Shown: positions 34,821 to 44,000 of the stretch, in pieces
Layout of the letters: each line of letters begins with the position of its first letter
How positions within the stretch are numbered: the first letter of the stretch is position 1
The notes under the pieces: model-generated
The model's database searches: none
The model's input: only the letters and a program-made list of their open reading frames with translations
Told to the model about the DNA's origin: nothing
NCBI RefSeq assembly: GCF_000709085.1
Contig: NZ_JFBD01000019.1
Location: 1 to 64,000 of the forward strand
From: Virgibacillus alimentarius
GTDB lineage: Bacteria > Bacillota > Bacilli > Bacillales > Amphibacillaceae
Direction of reading: 5' to 3'
DNA length: 64,000 nucleotides
Program-made: the position numbers and the translations under genes

Positions 34821-35915
34821 ATGGAAGATCAAAAAACAGGGGAAAATATTTCTCATCATCGGTCAAAGTGGCATTTGTTTGAAGTGATTGGTATTTTGAT
34901 TGTTTTCGCTTCGCTTGTTCTGCTTTTTCTTGTTCCTAAATCATTATCTGAGCTATTTGATACGATCATCAAAGAAGTAACACCTGTTGTTGTAGACACA
35001 TTTCTGACGAGTGAAGTTGGGATTGCTGTCATTGTCAGCGTTATTGTAGGACGTGTACTCGAACGTCTTGGTTTTACCGACGGATTGATCCGGCTTTTTG
35101 TACCCATTATGCACTGGTTCAAAATTAATCCTGCTGTGATCATTCCAAGTTCGTATAATATCCTTGGCGATATTAATGCTGCAGGAAAAATTGCTGGACC
35201 TATTCTCATCAAAGCAAACGCAACCAAAGCAGAACAAAAAATTGCCGTTGCAACAATGATTCAGTCACCGCAATCCTTTGCCACTTTCGTTTTGGGTCTC
35301 ATTGCCTTATCAATTTTTGGCATCAGTGCTTTTCCGCTCATTGTATTAGCTATATTTGCACCATTAATTATTGTACCTTTTATTCTATCCAGAACCATTT
35401 ACCGTGACACCAAAAAAGTAAAGCTTCGCGAACTGCCTCGTTTTACACCGAAGAAAACATTTTTAGATACCGTTTTTTCTTCTGCAAAAGAAGGAACCGG
35501 ACTGCTTCTATTAGTAATCATTCCCGCAGTATCGGTCATCTTTATTTTCATTGGCATACTAAAATTCACCGGCATTTGGGATCCGATCGAAGCAGGAATG
35601 GGTGCTTTTCTAAGTCTTGCCAGTATCGAACCAGATACAGGAATTGTTTCTTTCCTAGTTGCCCCAACGTTAGCTGTAGCACAACTTGCAGAATTAGGTG
35701 CGAATATCGACCCACGCCTAATTGTTGGATCTTTTGTATTAGCTAACTCCGGTCTGCCGATCTACGTTATTCTTGGTCAAATTCCTGCAATTTGGGCAGA
35801 GTCAACAGATTTACGTGAAAGAGAAGTAATTTATGCAGCACTAATCGGGATGATCATCCGAGTTGCTACAGCATGTATTCTCGCATATTTCTTAACTCCT
35901 TTTCTGGTGGTGTAA
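34821..35915 (+). CDS. YjiH-like nucleoside-gate membrane protein
   Basis: The 364-residue membrane protein has about nine hydrophobic segments and nucleoside-recognition (Gate) domain features: AVIVSVIVGRVLERLGF, AVIIPSSYNILGDINAAGKIAGP and the repeat-like VGSFVLANSGLPIYVILG. Such proteins are thought to move nucleosides or related compounds. The ATG at 34821 follows GGAGG; an upstream in-frame TTG is unlikely. Three bases separate it from the amidohydrolase gene, so transport and hydrolysis of one substrate are probably coupled. Confidence 0.75.
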   Translation: MEDQKTGENISHHRSKWHLFEVIGILIVFASLVLLFLVPKSLSELFDTIIKEVTPVVVDTFLTSEVGIAVIVSVIVGRVLERLGFTDGLIRLFVPIMHWFKINPAVIIPSSYNILGDINAAGKIAGPILIKANATKAEQKIAVATMIQSPQSFATFVLGLIALSIFGISAFPLIVLAIFAPLIIVPFILSRTIYRDTKKVKLRELPRFTPKKTFLDTVFSSAKEGTGLLLLVIIPAVSVIFIFIGILKFTGIWDPIEAGMGAFLSLASIEPDTGIVSFLVAPTLAVAQLAELGANIDPRLIVGSFVLANSGLPIYVILGQIPAIWAESTDLREREVIYAALIGMIIRVATACILAYFLTPFLVV

Positions 35916-35918
35916 TGT

Positions 35919-37145
35919 ATGAATAACACGTATGTAGTCCGAGCAAGAAAAATCGTAACCGTAACCGACACGGGCACAATCAATGACGGGGCTATGGTAA
36001 TAAATGGGGGGAAAATAACTTCTATTGGGCAATGGTCTGTCGTCAAAAAGCAGTTCCCATCACTGCCAGTAGTAGATTACTCTGATTATGTACTAACACC
36101 ATCTCTCGTCGACTGTCATACCCATCTACTGGAATTTGCCCCCTCTTCTTTGTATCCGATCACAGCGGAAACACAAATCCTGGCGGGAAAATCTATTTTG
36201 CTGAATGCCTTAACATCAGGAATTACTGCACTAGGTGAGCAAGTTTGCGGTCATCCAATGAGTCCATTTTCCATGGGTGATTACCGCAGCGTTGTCAAGG
36301 GGTTGCCGATGGATATTTCCTTTGCAGCAGTCAGTATATCAATCGGCTTTAGCGAACTTGCACATTTTTCCGCAATCACTAAATCAAAAGTCATTCAAAA
36401 ATCGGATTTAATCGATCCATCCTACGTACATCAATTGGCAAAACAAAATGAATACCCTGGTGAAAATTTATTTATAAATGCAACACCCGCAAACTTTACA
36501 GAAGAGATGGTTCCGCGAGCGGGAGAAATGATATACTCTTTGAAAGAATTAAAGCAAATTGTAACTATTTATCACCAATACAATAAAAAAATTGGTGTCC
36601 ATGTCGCAGGCGAAGAGGGAATTCAAATGTGCATGAACGCAGGTGTAGACGTTCTCCATCATGCACATGGAATTTCTGATGAGCAGATAGAAGAGGCAAC
36701 TGCGCGAGGCATTGAAATTATTGCAACCCCGCTTGGCGGCACACATCTCGAACCTAATTCCCCCGAAAACATTGCAAAATTGGTTCAACATCAGGTGCCT
36801 CTCTCTATTGCAACAGATGCTTATTTGCCATCCTATCCGAATGTTTCCTGGCTGCCTTTTCCAAATCATAGTTTACAAGGAACAGATGTCTTTATGAAAA
36901 TTGCCCAGCCAGGAATGAAACAATTAGCGAAAGTTGGGTATGGCGAAAATGAGATTCTTGCCCTTATCACAGCTAATCCTGCAGCAGTGTTGGGAAAAGA
37001 AAATCAATTTGGTCAATTGAAGAAAGGAATGGATGGGAACTTTTTAATAACAAAAGGAATCCCTGGGTTGGAAATAACCGATCCAGAAGAGGTAAAAGCC
37101 GTTTATTTCAAGGGAAAAAAGGTGATTAATCGCATAAAAAGGTAA
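35919..37145 (+). CDS. Amidohydrolase family protein (imidazolonepropionase-like)
   Basis: This 408-residue metal-dependent hydrolase has HTH in VDCHTHLLEF (metal ligands), GVHVAGEEG, LHHAHGISDE and SIATDAYLPS (catalytic Asp), and ends with the DGNFLITKG and VKAVYFKGKKV urease-type composite domain. It belongs to the COG1228 type, which includes imidazolonepropionase and Xaa-Pro dipeptidase-like members. Cotranscribed with the YjiH-like transporter. It is a further ring hydrolase in the window besides those of the BMC operon; its substrate is unknown. Confidence 0.82.
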   Translation: MNNTYVVRARKIVTVTDTGTINDGAMVINGGKITSIGQWSVVKKQFPSLPVVDYSDYVLTPSLVDCHTHLLEFAPSSLYPITAETQILAGKSILLNALTSGITALGEQVCGHPMSPFSMGDYRSVVKGLPMDISFAAVSISIGFSELAHFSAITKSKVIQKSDLIDPSYVHQLAKQNEYPGENLFINATPANFTEEMVPRAGEMIYSLKELKQIVTIYHQYNKKIGVHVAGEEGIQMCMNAGVDVLHHAHGISDEQIEEATARGIEIIATPLGGTHLEPNSPENIAKLVQHQVPLSIATDAYLPSYPNVSWLPFPNHSLQGTDVFMKIAQPGMKQLAKVGYGENEILALITANPAAVLGKENQFGQLKKGMDGNFLITKGIPGLEITDPEEVKAVYFKGKKVINRIKR

Positions 37146-37269
37146 GATAAGTGGGATGAATTTCCCCTGGCTGTGCTACTCTGTGCTTCGAAATTTGGCA
37201 TGCAGCGGTTCGGAAGAATTTATCAGCGAACCGCCAAGTGTTATCTAGCAAGAAATTGCTGTCAGTCGA

Positions 37270-38589
37270 TTACTCCCTCCTTCTGACAGCACGCTTGATC
37301 ACAATTGCAAAGATCCATATCATCACAGAAAAAACAAATACAAAAGCTGCAAGCATACCAAGTCCAATCCCAATCCATGGATTGCCTATTACTGCAACAA
37401 CAAAACTACTAATGAAAATAGCGATAGCGATTCCGAAACTAATGAACGCCGGCAAATAAACACTTCTTTTCCCACCAGCTTGAATCAACAACGTAATTAA
37501 TCCAAAAAGAATAATATACAATACGCCTAGCGTATACCCATTGACAACTTGATCTAGTGTTTTCGCTAACCACTTGCTAGTTTGCGAATTCGGCATTTGT
37601 AAATCAATCGTTTCTATATCTTTGCTATCAAGATCAACGGTGTGTAAACGGTACTTGGCTGGTTCGCTTGACCAGTTCGTGTGTTCCAGAAACGCTAATT
37701 TATTCTGCTTATGAAAAAACACCGGAGAATCCACAGCTGTTCCCAAATCAGTCAGTCGTTTTGTATCACCACTGTTTTTATCCATCAAAAATAATTCATA
37801 CTCAAATAACGAGCTTTCCATCGACTCCTCTGAAACCGTTGTGAATGCGAATTTCTTTCCACCTGGGGAGAGTTGAGCGTTATAAACAGAATTATCCCTT
37901 GATCGACCACGCGGCATCATGGTTTGATCCACCTTTTCATCTGTAACAGAAAAGGAGCGAAGGACTTCCTTATTTCCATCAAACGCACTAAAATAAACAT
38001 GTTCTCCATCGGGGGAAACCGAAAGATGATTCATGGAAAATCTATCTTTATCTGTTAATTGCTTCTTTTCTTTGCCGCCTAGGTCCGTCGAAAACAAATC
38101 AAATCCTTCACTTGTTTCACCTGGTTCTTTTTTAAAATCCTTTGCATTCATTGCAATATAATAGATGGTCTCATCTGCTGGTGAAAAAACTGCATCTTTT
38201 ATATGGCTGTCTTCGTTACTGAGTTGTCTAGCCTCGCTGCCATCGTGATTCGCGATGAATAACGAATGAATACCATCTTCATTTTCGGACAAATACAGTA
38301 AATGCTTTCCGTCCAGTGAATATGCAGGATGATGCAGACGTTTTCCCTCCGACTGCGTTATTTTTTCAATATTGGAACCGTCCATATTGGCAGTATAAAT
38401 TGCTTCTTTTCCATCCGTATAATAAGAGAATGCTAGCGTTTGATCATCGGGCGAGATGGAAATACCTTTGCCCATTCCGGTAAAATACTTATATGGATCA
38501 TCATCCCGAAAAAATCCATACAACAGTGAAATCACGAACAGGAGTGCAACAACTCCGATAAGTGTTTTAATCAGGCGACTTCTTTGCAT
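37270..38589 (-). CDS. TolB-like beta-propeller protein with C-terminal membrane domain
   Basis: This is a 439-residue protein. One N-terminal membrane segment (TLIGVVALLFVISLLYGFF) is followed by about 290 residues of WD40-like/TolB repeats (ISISPDDQTLAFSYYTDGKE; YSLDGKHLLYLSENEDG; VSPDGEHVYFSAFDGNKE; LSPGGKKFAFTTVSEE) outside the membrane, then three or four C-terminal transmembrane segments. No enzymatic motif. Probably a sensor or scaffold of the cell envelope; the function is not known. Confidence 0.72.
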   Translation of the reverse strand: MQRSRLIKTLIGVVALLFVISLLYGFFRDDDPYKYFTGMGKGISISPDDQTLAFSYYTDGKEAIYTANMDGSNIEKITQSEGKRLHHPAYSLDGKHLLYLSENEDGIHSLFIANHDGSEARQLSNEDSHIKDAVFSPADETIYYIAMNAKDFKKEPGETSEGFDLFSTDLGGKEKKQLTDKDRFSMNHLSVSPDGEHVYFSAFDGNKEVLRSFSVTDEKVDQTMMPRGRSRDNSVYNAQLSPGGKKFAFTTVSEESMESSLFEYELFLMDKNSGDTKRLTDLGTAVDSPVFFHKQNKLAFLEHTNWSSEPAKYRLHTVDLDSKDIETIDLQMPNSQTSKWLAKTLDQVVNGYTLGVLYIILFGLITLLIQAGGKRSVYLPAFISFGIAIAIFISSFVVAVIGNPWIGIGLGMLAAFVFVFSVMIWIFAIVIKRAVRRRE

Positions 38590-38931
38590 GATTTATTCCC
38601 CCTTTTCTATTAGCCTGCTTCCAAATGAAAATTAGGATCCGATGAGCTTTGACTTATCATACTCATCAACGTACTCCCCATTTATACATAAACAGGTTGT
38701 GTGTTTGTTTCTTTTTGCATTTCGCCAAAAGCCATCACATCCCCCACCAAAAACGGTTCATCATCTCTCGTTGTTGTTCGAGGGTGACATTTCTTTCTCC
38801 TCCCTCCCACAACATTTAATCCGCATTTTTCTCTACTTGCTGTATGAAGCAGGCGAATTCTTCTGCATCCGAGATCCTTATTTCTCTTCTTATCATTCTA
38901 TTTCTCTCTTCATATGTAAAGAATCCACTGC

Positions 38932-38971
38932 AAGCAAAAACGCTCAGAATAAATTCTGAACGTTTTTGCTT
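38932..38971 (-). terminator. Terminator of carAB
   Basis: A near-perfect stem of about 19 bp (AAGCAAAAACG-TCAGAAT against ATTCTGA-CGTTTTTGCTT) with a two- to four-base loop lies 57 bases after the carB stop; T residues are inside the descending arm rather than after it. Confidence 0.7.
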
Positions 38972-39027
38972 CCTCTTATGCAACAATATGGAGTGATCCC
39001 TTTCACACAAGTATAAGAAATCAGTAT

Positions 39028-42000
39028 CTATTTTATGATTGGTTTAGCACTAAACGTAGTGGAATCAATCACATTTAGAATGGCATTTGCAGTATCTAGG
39101 TTAGTCAAGCAAGCGATCCCGTGTTCAACTGCTTCTCTTCTGATTCGGAATCCGTCAGAGCGCGGCTTTGTACCAGAAGTTAATGTATTAACAACAAACT
39201 GTACATTTCCGTTTTCAATGATTGACAATACATTTGGATCATCTGCCCCGATTTTTCCTACCTCTGTTACCAAAATACCGAATTGCCGCAAGTATGCTGC
39301 TGTCCCCTCTGTTGCGTACAATTGAAATCCAAGTTCATGAAAACGCTCTGCTACGCTCCGTACTTCCTCTTTGTCCTTATCTGCTACAGTCAGTAGAACA
39401 GCTCCTTCATACGGAACAGTCAATCCAGCGGCAATTAACCCTTTATATAATGCTTTTTCGAGCGTTTTATCATAACCTATCGCTTCACCAGTAGACTTCA
39501 TCTCTGGCCCGAGTGTTGTATCGACACTCCGTAATTTTTCAAAGGAAAATACCGGCATCTTAACAGATACTTGATCGTCTTCGGGCAGGATTCCTGTACG
39601 GTATCCTAAGTCTTCCAGTTTTTCACCCAAAATGCACTTCGCTGCAATATTTGCCATCGTTACACCAGTTATTTTGCTTAAAAAAGGAATCGTTCGGCTT
39701 GCGCGCGGGTTTACTTCCAGTACATATACTTCTTCGTCACGGATGATAAATTGAATATTGATTAATCCTTTTACCTCTAATGCCTGGGCTAACTTAGTAG
39801 CTGCTTCTAAACATCGCTGCTTCACATTCTCGCTTAGGCGTTGAGGTGGATATACCGCAATCGAATCACCAGAATGCACGCCGGCACGTTCAATATGTTC
39901 CATAATTCCCGGCACAATGGTTGTCTCCCCATCACTTATTGCATCTACTTCCACTTCAATGCCCGTTAAATATTTATCAATAAGGATCGGATGTTCATCC
40001 GTTATACTCTCTGTCTTTATTAAATATGCCTGCAATTCGTCATCATTATAAACGATCTCCATTCTGCTGCCACCTATCACATAGGATGGTCGTACAAGCA
40101 CAGGATAACCGATGGAGTTCGCAACTGCTGTCGCTTCCGATAAGTTAAGAACAGCTTTTCCTTTTGGTCTTAGCAAATGAAGGTCTTCCAGTAATAATTC
40201 GAATTTATCACGATCCTCCGCCCGATCAATCGCTTCTAAACTTGTACCTAAGATTCTTACTCCTCTTCGTTTGAGCCCTGCTGCGAGATTAATAGCAGTT
40301 TGTCCACCAAACTGTACAATGACCCCTTCCGGTTGCTCCAATTCAACGACGTGCATCACATCTTCCAACGTTAGTGGTTCAAAGTATAGCTTATCTGAAA
40401 TGCTGAAGTCGGTTGAAACTGTTTCTGGGTTGTTATTCATAATGATTGCTTCATAGCCCATTTCTTTAATGGCAAAGATAGAATGTACAGTGGCATAATC
40501 GAATTCAATTCCCTGTCCTATCCGAATTGGACCAGAGCCTAACACAAGCACTTTTTTTCGCGGTGTAATAACAGACTCATTTTCTTCCTCATAGGTACTG
40601 TAAAAATAAGGCGTTTCTGATTCAAATTCAGCTGCACATGTATCAACCATTTTATAGACAGGGATGAACTGATTATCTTTTCGAATTTGATAGACTTCGT
40701 CAATGGAACAACTCCACAACTGAGCAATATGATCATCTGAAAATCCACGTTTTTTCGCTTCCTTCAAGAGATCGTAATTATTTGGACGATCTTCTAATTC
40801 TTTCTCCATTTTAATTAATCCACGTAATTTATGGAGGAAAAATCGATCTATCTTTGTATGTTGAAATAATTCTTCAATGGTCATTCCCCTTCTTAAAGCT
40901 TCCGCTAATACAAAGATCCGCTCGTCATCAGCCTTTATTAAACGTTCAATGAGAGATTCTTTGGAAAGTTGTGCGATAGATTCTATGAAAAGCGATTCCG
41001 TTCCACTATCTAATGATCGGATTCCTTTTAATAGAGATTCTTCAAAATTTCGTCCAATTGCCATTACTTCCCCTGTTGCTTTCATTTGCGTACCAAGACA
41101 ACGATCTCCGGTAATAAATTTGTCAAATGGAAAACGAGGAAGTTTGGAAACAACATAATCAAGCGCTGGTTCGTAACAGGCGTATGTTTTACCGGTAATT
41201 GGATTAATAATCTCATCCAAACTCAATCCGATCGCTATCTTTGCAGCCATTTTTGCAATTGGATAGCCCGTAGCCTTGGATGCAAGTGCAGAAGATCTGC
41301 TTACCCTTGGATTTACCTCGATAATATAGTACTGGAAGCTATTTGGATCAAGGGCCAGTTGTACATTACATCCTCCTTCAATTTCCAAAGCACGTATTAT
41401 TTTTAATGATGCGTTTCTTAGCAATTGATGCTCCCGGTCACTTAAGGTTTGCGAAGGGGCGACCACAATGGAATCCCCTGTATGGATACCAACAGGATCC
41501 ACATTCTCCATATTACATACAACAATCGCTTGATCTTTTTTATCCCGCATTACTTCATATTCAATTTCTTTAAAGCCGGCAATATTTTTTTCAATTAAAC
41601 ATTGGTTTACGGGAGAGAGTGCCAAACCATTTCTCGTAATCGCCTTTAGTTGAGAAAGGTCATCACACATTCCTCCGCCTGTTCCACCAAGCGTGTATGC
41701 TGGTCGAACAATGAGTGGAAAACCAATTTGTTCAGCAAATTCACATGCCTCCTCCACTGTGTGAACAATCTGACTATCTGGTACAGGCTCATTTAATTGG
41801 CGCATTAAATTTCTGAATTTGTCACGGTCCTCCGCCTGTTGAATTGCTTCTAATGACGTACCTAATAGGTTTACATCATATTCTTCTAATATCCCTTTTT
41901 CCTCAAGCGCAACAGCTAAGTTCAATCCTGTTTGTCCACCAAGTGTAGGAAGTAGAGCGTCCGGTTGTTCCACACGGATAATTTTCGTAAGGAAGTCGAC

Positions 42001-42210
42001 ATTTAATGGCTCCATATATACTTTATCCGCCACGGTATGGTCTGTCATGATAGTGGCTGGATTAGAGTTAGCTAAGATAACCGTATATCCTTCTTCTTTC
42101 AGTGCTTGACAGGCTTGCGTACCGGAATAATCAAATTCAGCAGCCTGTCCAATGACAATGGGACCTGAGCCGATCACGAGAATTTTCTGTATTTCTGTAT
42201 TTTTAGGCAT
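39028..42210 (-). CDS. carB: Carbamoyl-phosphate synthase large subunit
   Basis: The 1060-residue synthetase makes carbamoyl phosphate from bicarbonate, ATP and ammonia. Two homologous ATP-grasp halves are visible ([20 protein letters not shown] at residue 11 and [20 protein letters not shown] near 555), with [11 protein letters not shown] and [14 protein letters not shown] substrate loops, and a C-terminal MGS-like regulatory domain ([17 protein letters not shown]). All catalytic blocks look intact. The ATG overlaps the carA stop by 8 bases. With a glutaminase-dead CarA next to it, this subunit would have to use free ammonia. Confidence 0.95.
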   Translation of the reverse strand: MPKNTEIQKILVIGSGPIVIGQAAEFDYSGTQACQALKEEGYTVILANSNPATIMTDHTVADKVYMEPLNVDFLTKIIRVEQPDALLPTLGGQTGLNLAVALEEKGILEEYDVNLLGTSLEAIQQAEDRDKFRNLMRQLNEPVPDSQIVHTVEEACEFAEQIGFPLIVRPAYTLGGTGGGMCDDLSQLKAITRNGLALSPVNQCLIEKNIAGFKEIEYEVMRDKKDQAIVVCNMENVDPVGIHTGDSIVVAPSQTLSDREHQLLRNASLKIIRALEIEGGCNVQLALDPNSFQYYIIEVNPRVSRSSALASKATGYPIAKMAAKIAIGLSLDEIINPITGKTYACYEPALDYVVSKLPRFPFDKFITGDRCLGTQMKATGEVMAIGRNFEESLLKGIRSLDSGTESLFIESIAQLSKESLIERLIKADDERIFVLAEALRRGMTIEELFQHTKIDRFFLHKLRGLIKMEKELEDRPNNYDLLKEAKKRGFSDDHIAQLWSCSIDEVYQIRKDNQFIPVYKMVDTCAAEFESETPYFYSTYEEENESVITPRKKVLVLGSGPIRIGQGIEFDYATVHSIFAIKEMGYEAIIMNNNPETVSTDFSISDKLYFEPLTLEDVMHVVELEQPEGVIVQFGGQTAINLAAGLKRRGVRILGTSLEAIDRAEDRDKFELLLEDLHLLRPKGKAVLNLSEATAVANSIGYPVLVRPSYVIGGSRMEIVYNDDELQAYLIKTESITDEHPILIDKYLTGIEVEVDAISDGETTIVPGIMEHIERAGVHSGDSIAVYPPQRLSENVKQRCLEAATKLAQALEVKGLINIQFIIRDEEVYVLEVNPRASRTIPFLSKITGVTMANIAAKCILGEKLEDLGYRTGILPEDDQVSVKMPVFSFEKLRSVDTTLGPEMKSTGEAIGYDKTLEKALYKGLIAAGLTVPYEGAVLLTVADKDKEEVRSVAERFHELGFQLYATEGTAAYLRQFGILVTEVGKIGADDPNVLSIIENGNVQFVVNTLTSGTKPRSDGFRIRREAVEHGIACLTNLDTANAILNVIDSTTFSAKPIIK

Positions 42211-43300
42211 GTGTATGCTCCCCCTTTGCTGGATTGTCTTCTAGCTTTTCGATAAATGTATCAAATAAATAACTTGTATCCTCAGGTCCTGGTGCGCTTT
42301 CAGGATAGAATTGTACAGAAAATGCTGGATAGTCTTGATGCTTTATTCCTGCCACCGTATTGTCATTAATGGCGATATGAGTTAGTACTAAATCTGTGTG
42401 AGCCAAAGAGGCCTCTTTTACTGCATAACCATGGTTCTGAGAAGTAATGTAGGTTCTCCCCGTCGCCACATCCTTCACGGGATAATTTCCTCCCCCATGC
42501 CCAAATTTCATTTTCTCTGTATCTGCACCACATGCTAATGCTAACAACTGATGTCCCAAGGAGATACCGAATATCGGAATCCTACCAATGATTTGTTTGA
42601 TCATATGAATAGCTTCCGGTACGTCTTTTGGATTACCTGGGCCGTTTGTTAACACGATGCCATCCGGGTTTAATCGCACCATTTGGTCAGGACTGTAATT
42701 ATAGGGAACAACCGTTATATGACATTGGCGTTTCGTTAATTCTCGTAGAATACCATGCTTCATCCCAAAGTCCACTACTGTAATACGCTTCCCCCTACCT
42801 GGTACTACATATGGATTCACGGTGGATGTCTGCTTTACTTGATCCGTTGGCAGGCTTGATTCTTGCATCCTTGCCTGTACCTCCTGAACGGATTCTCCAA
42901 TGGGAACAATCATTGCTTTCATTGTCCCACGCTGACGGATAATTCTGGTTAGCTTTCTTGTATCGATCCCTGTCAGTCCAGGGATATGATGAGCTTTTAA
43001 GTAACTGTCAAGTGTTTCCACACTACGAAAGTTGGACGGATCATCACAGACTTCTTTCGCAATAAATCCGTGTATAAATGGTGTCACTGTCTCAAAATCT
43101 TCACGATTCACTCCGTAATTCCCTATCTGAGGATACGTCATCATGACGATGTGGCCACAACAGGAGGGGTCTGAAATTACTTCTTGGTACCCGGTCATTC
43201 CTGTATTAAAAACGATTTCCCCAAAAGCGGAAGAATCACTGCCAATACTGTCTCCAGTAAATACGGTGCCATCCTCAAGTATCAGTTGTTTTTTATGCAT
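42203..43300 (-). CDS. carA: Carbamoyl-phosphate synthase small subunit with altered glutaminase site
   Basis: The protein has 365 residues: N-terminal CPSase small domain ([26 protein letters not shown]) and a class I glutamine amidotransferase domain. The nucleophile motif GICLGHQ reads GISLGHQ (Ser247, codon TCC at 42560-42562), and the catalytic HPE reads YPE (Tyr332, codon TAT at 42305-42307); FGHRGGNHPV is [10 protein letters not shown]. Glutaminase activity should therefore be lost, as in ammonia-dependent CPS I of animals. The start ATG at 43300 follows GAGGAGG; the longer frame to 43342 does not. A PyrR-like attenuator precedes it. Confidence 0.93.
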   Translation of the reverse strand: MHKKQLILEDGTVFTGDSIGSDSSAFGEIVFNTGMTGYQEVISDPSCCGHIVMMTYPQIGNYGVNREDFETVTPFIHGFIAKEVCDDPSNFRSVETLDSYLKAHHIPGLTGIDTRKLTRIIRQRGTMKAMIVPIGESVQEVQARMQESSLPTDQVKQTSTVNPYVVPGRGKRITVVDFGMKHGILRELTKRQCHITVVPYNYSPDQMVRLNPDGIVLTNGPGNPKDVPEAIHMIKQIIGRIPIFGISLGHQLLALACGADTEKMKFGHGGGNYPVKDVATGRTYITSQNHGYAVKEASLAHTDLVLTHIAINDNTVAGIKHQDYPAFSVQFYPESAPGPEDTSYLFDTFIEKLEDNPAKGEHTHA

Positions 43301-43473
43301 ACATATCCTCCTCGTAAATAATCTTTCTTTAGCAGTAGTCATGCAGGTAAACTAGAAACCTTCCAGTCGTGAAATGATGTGTTTCCACCCTTGGACAAGA
43401 ATGTTTGTTTATCCATTTTTGTTTGCCTGTAGCGGACTTTACCACCAACTTATTAACCATGCCGTGTGCTTAT

Positions 43474-43565
43474 AAAAAAACCTCTCTGCAATAGGCTGCA
43501 AAGAGGCACACGTATAGTGGGCATACGTGTTTCCGAGCAACCTTTTAGAACTCTCTGGATCTATT
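43474..43565 (-). promoter_or_regulatory. PyrR-type attenuator leader of carAB
   Basis: On the minus strand GATCCAGAGAGTTCTAAAAGGTTGC (43537-43561 region) resembles the PyrR-binding loop consensus UCCAGAGAGG. It is followed by a hairpin ACACGTAT/ATACGTGT and then by a terminator, CCTCTTTGCA/TGCAGAGAGG, ending in seven T residues (43474-43506). This is the layout of pyrimidine-responsive attenuators in Bacilli. PyrR itself is not encoded in the window. Confidence 0.65.
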
Positions 43566-44000
43566 TAAAGGTTTGTTAAACATACTTATAACCACGTTTA
43601 TACTATTTTCATAAATGAGCAACTGCTTTAAATCGTCTATTCATCCAGCTGAACAACATAATCCCTTTGTCTAAGGTTGGAGTGTTCTTACCTACTCAAC
43701 AATTTTTGTTTTTCATCACCTCATAGAAAACGCGCTTTCTCTAGGAGGAAAAGGGATTGGTTTATGTAAATATACATATTTCGTACAAAACGCTTCCTTT
43801 AAGCTTCACAGGACGATATTAAAGATTCATAATTTATTTTTATTATTATTTCAAATTGCTTTCTATCTGTCAATAGATTTTTTCAATGTATACAAAAATT
43901 TCTTTATAATACGTTAGGGGCTTCTCCTGTTCTAAGTTTCAAAAACACGCATATGTATATAAATGGATTTATATTTGGTAAAAGGATGGGTGATTATTAT
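43566..44000. other. Intergenic region upstream of carAB leader and catalase
   Basis: About 430 bases hold the divergent promoters of carAB and the catalase gene. The stretch is AT-rich; I see no gene, no convincing hairpin and no exact consensus promoter. Confidence 0.4.

Noticed and set aside
37196..37250. Hairpin GCGGTTCG/CGAACCGC downstream of the amidohydrolase at 35919-37145
   Set aside because: Stem of only eight base pairs with a 15-base loop and no T-run; too weak to call a terminator.
38642..38959. Plus-strand 105-codon frame between the beta-propeller gene and carB
   Set aside because: Runs into the carAB terminator, rich in Ser/Phe/His as expected of antisense AT-rich sequence, and has no ribosome binding site.
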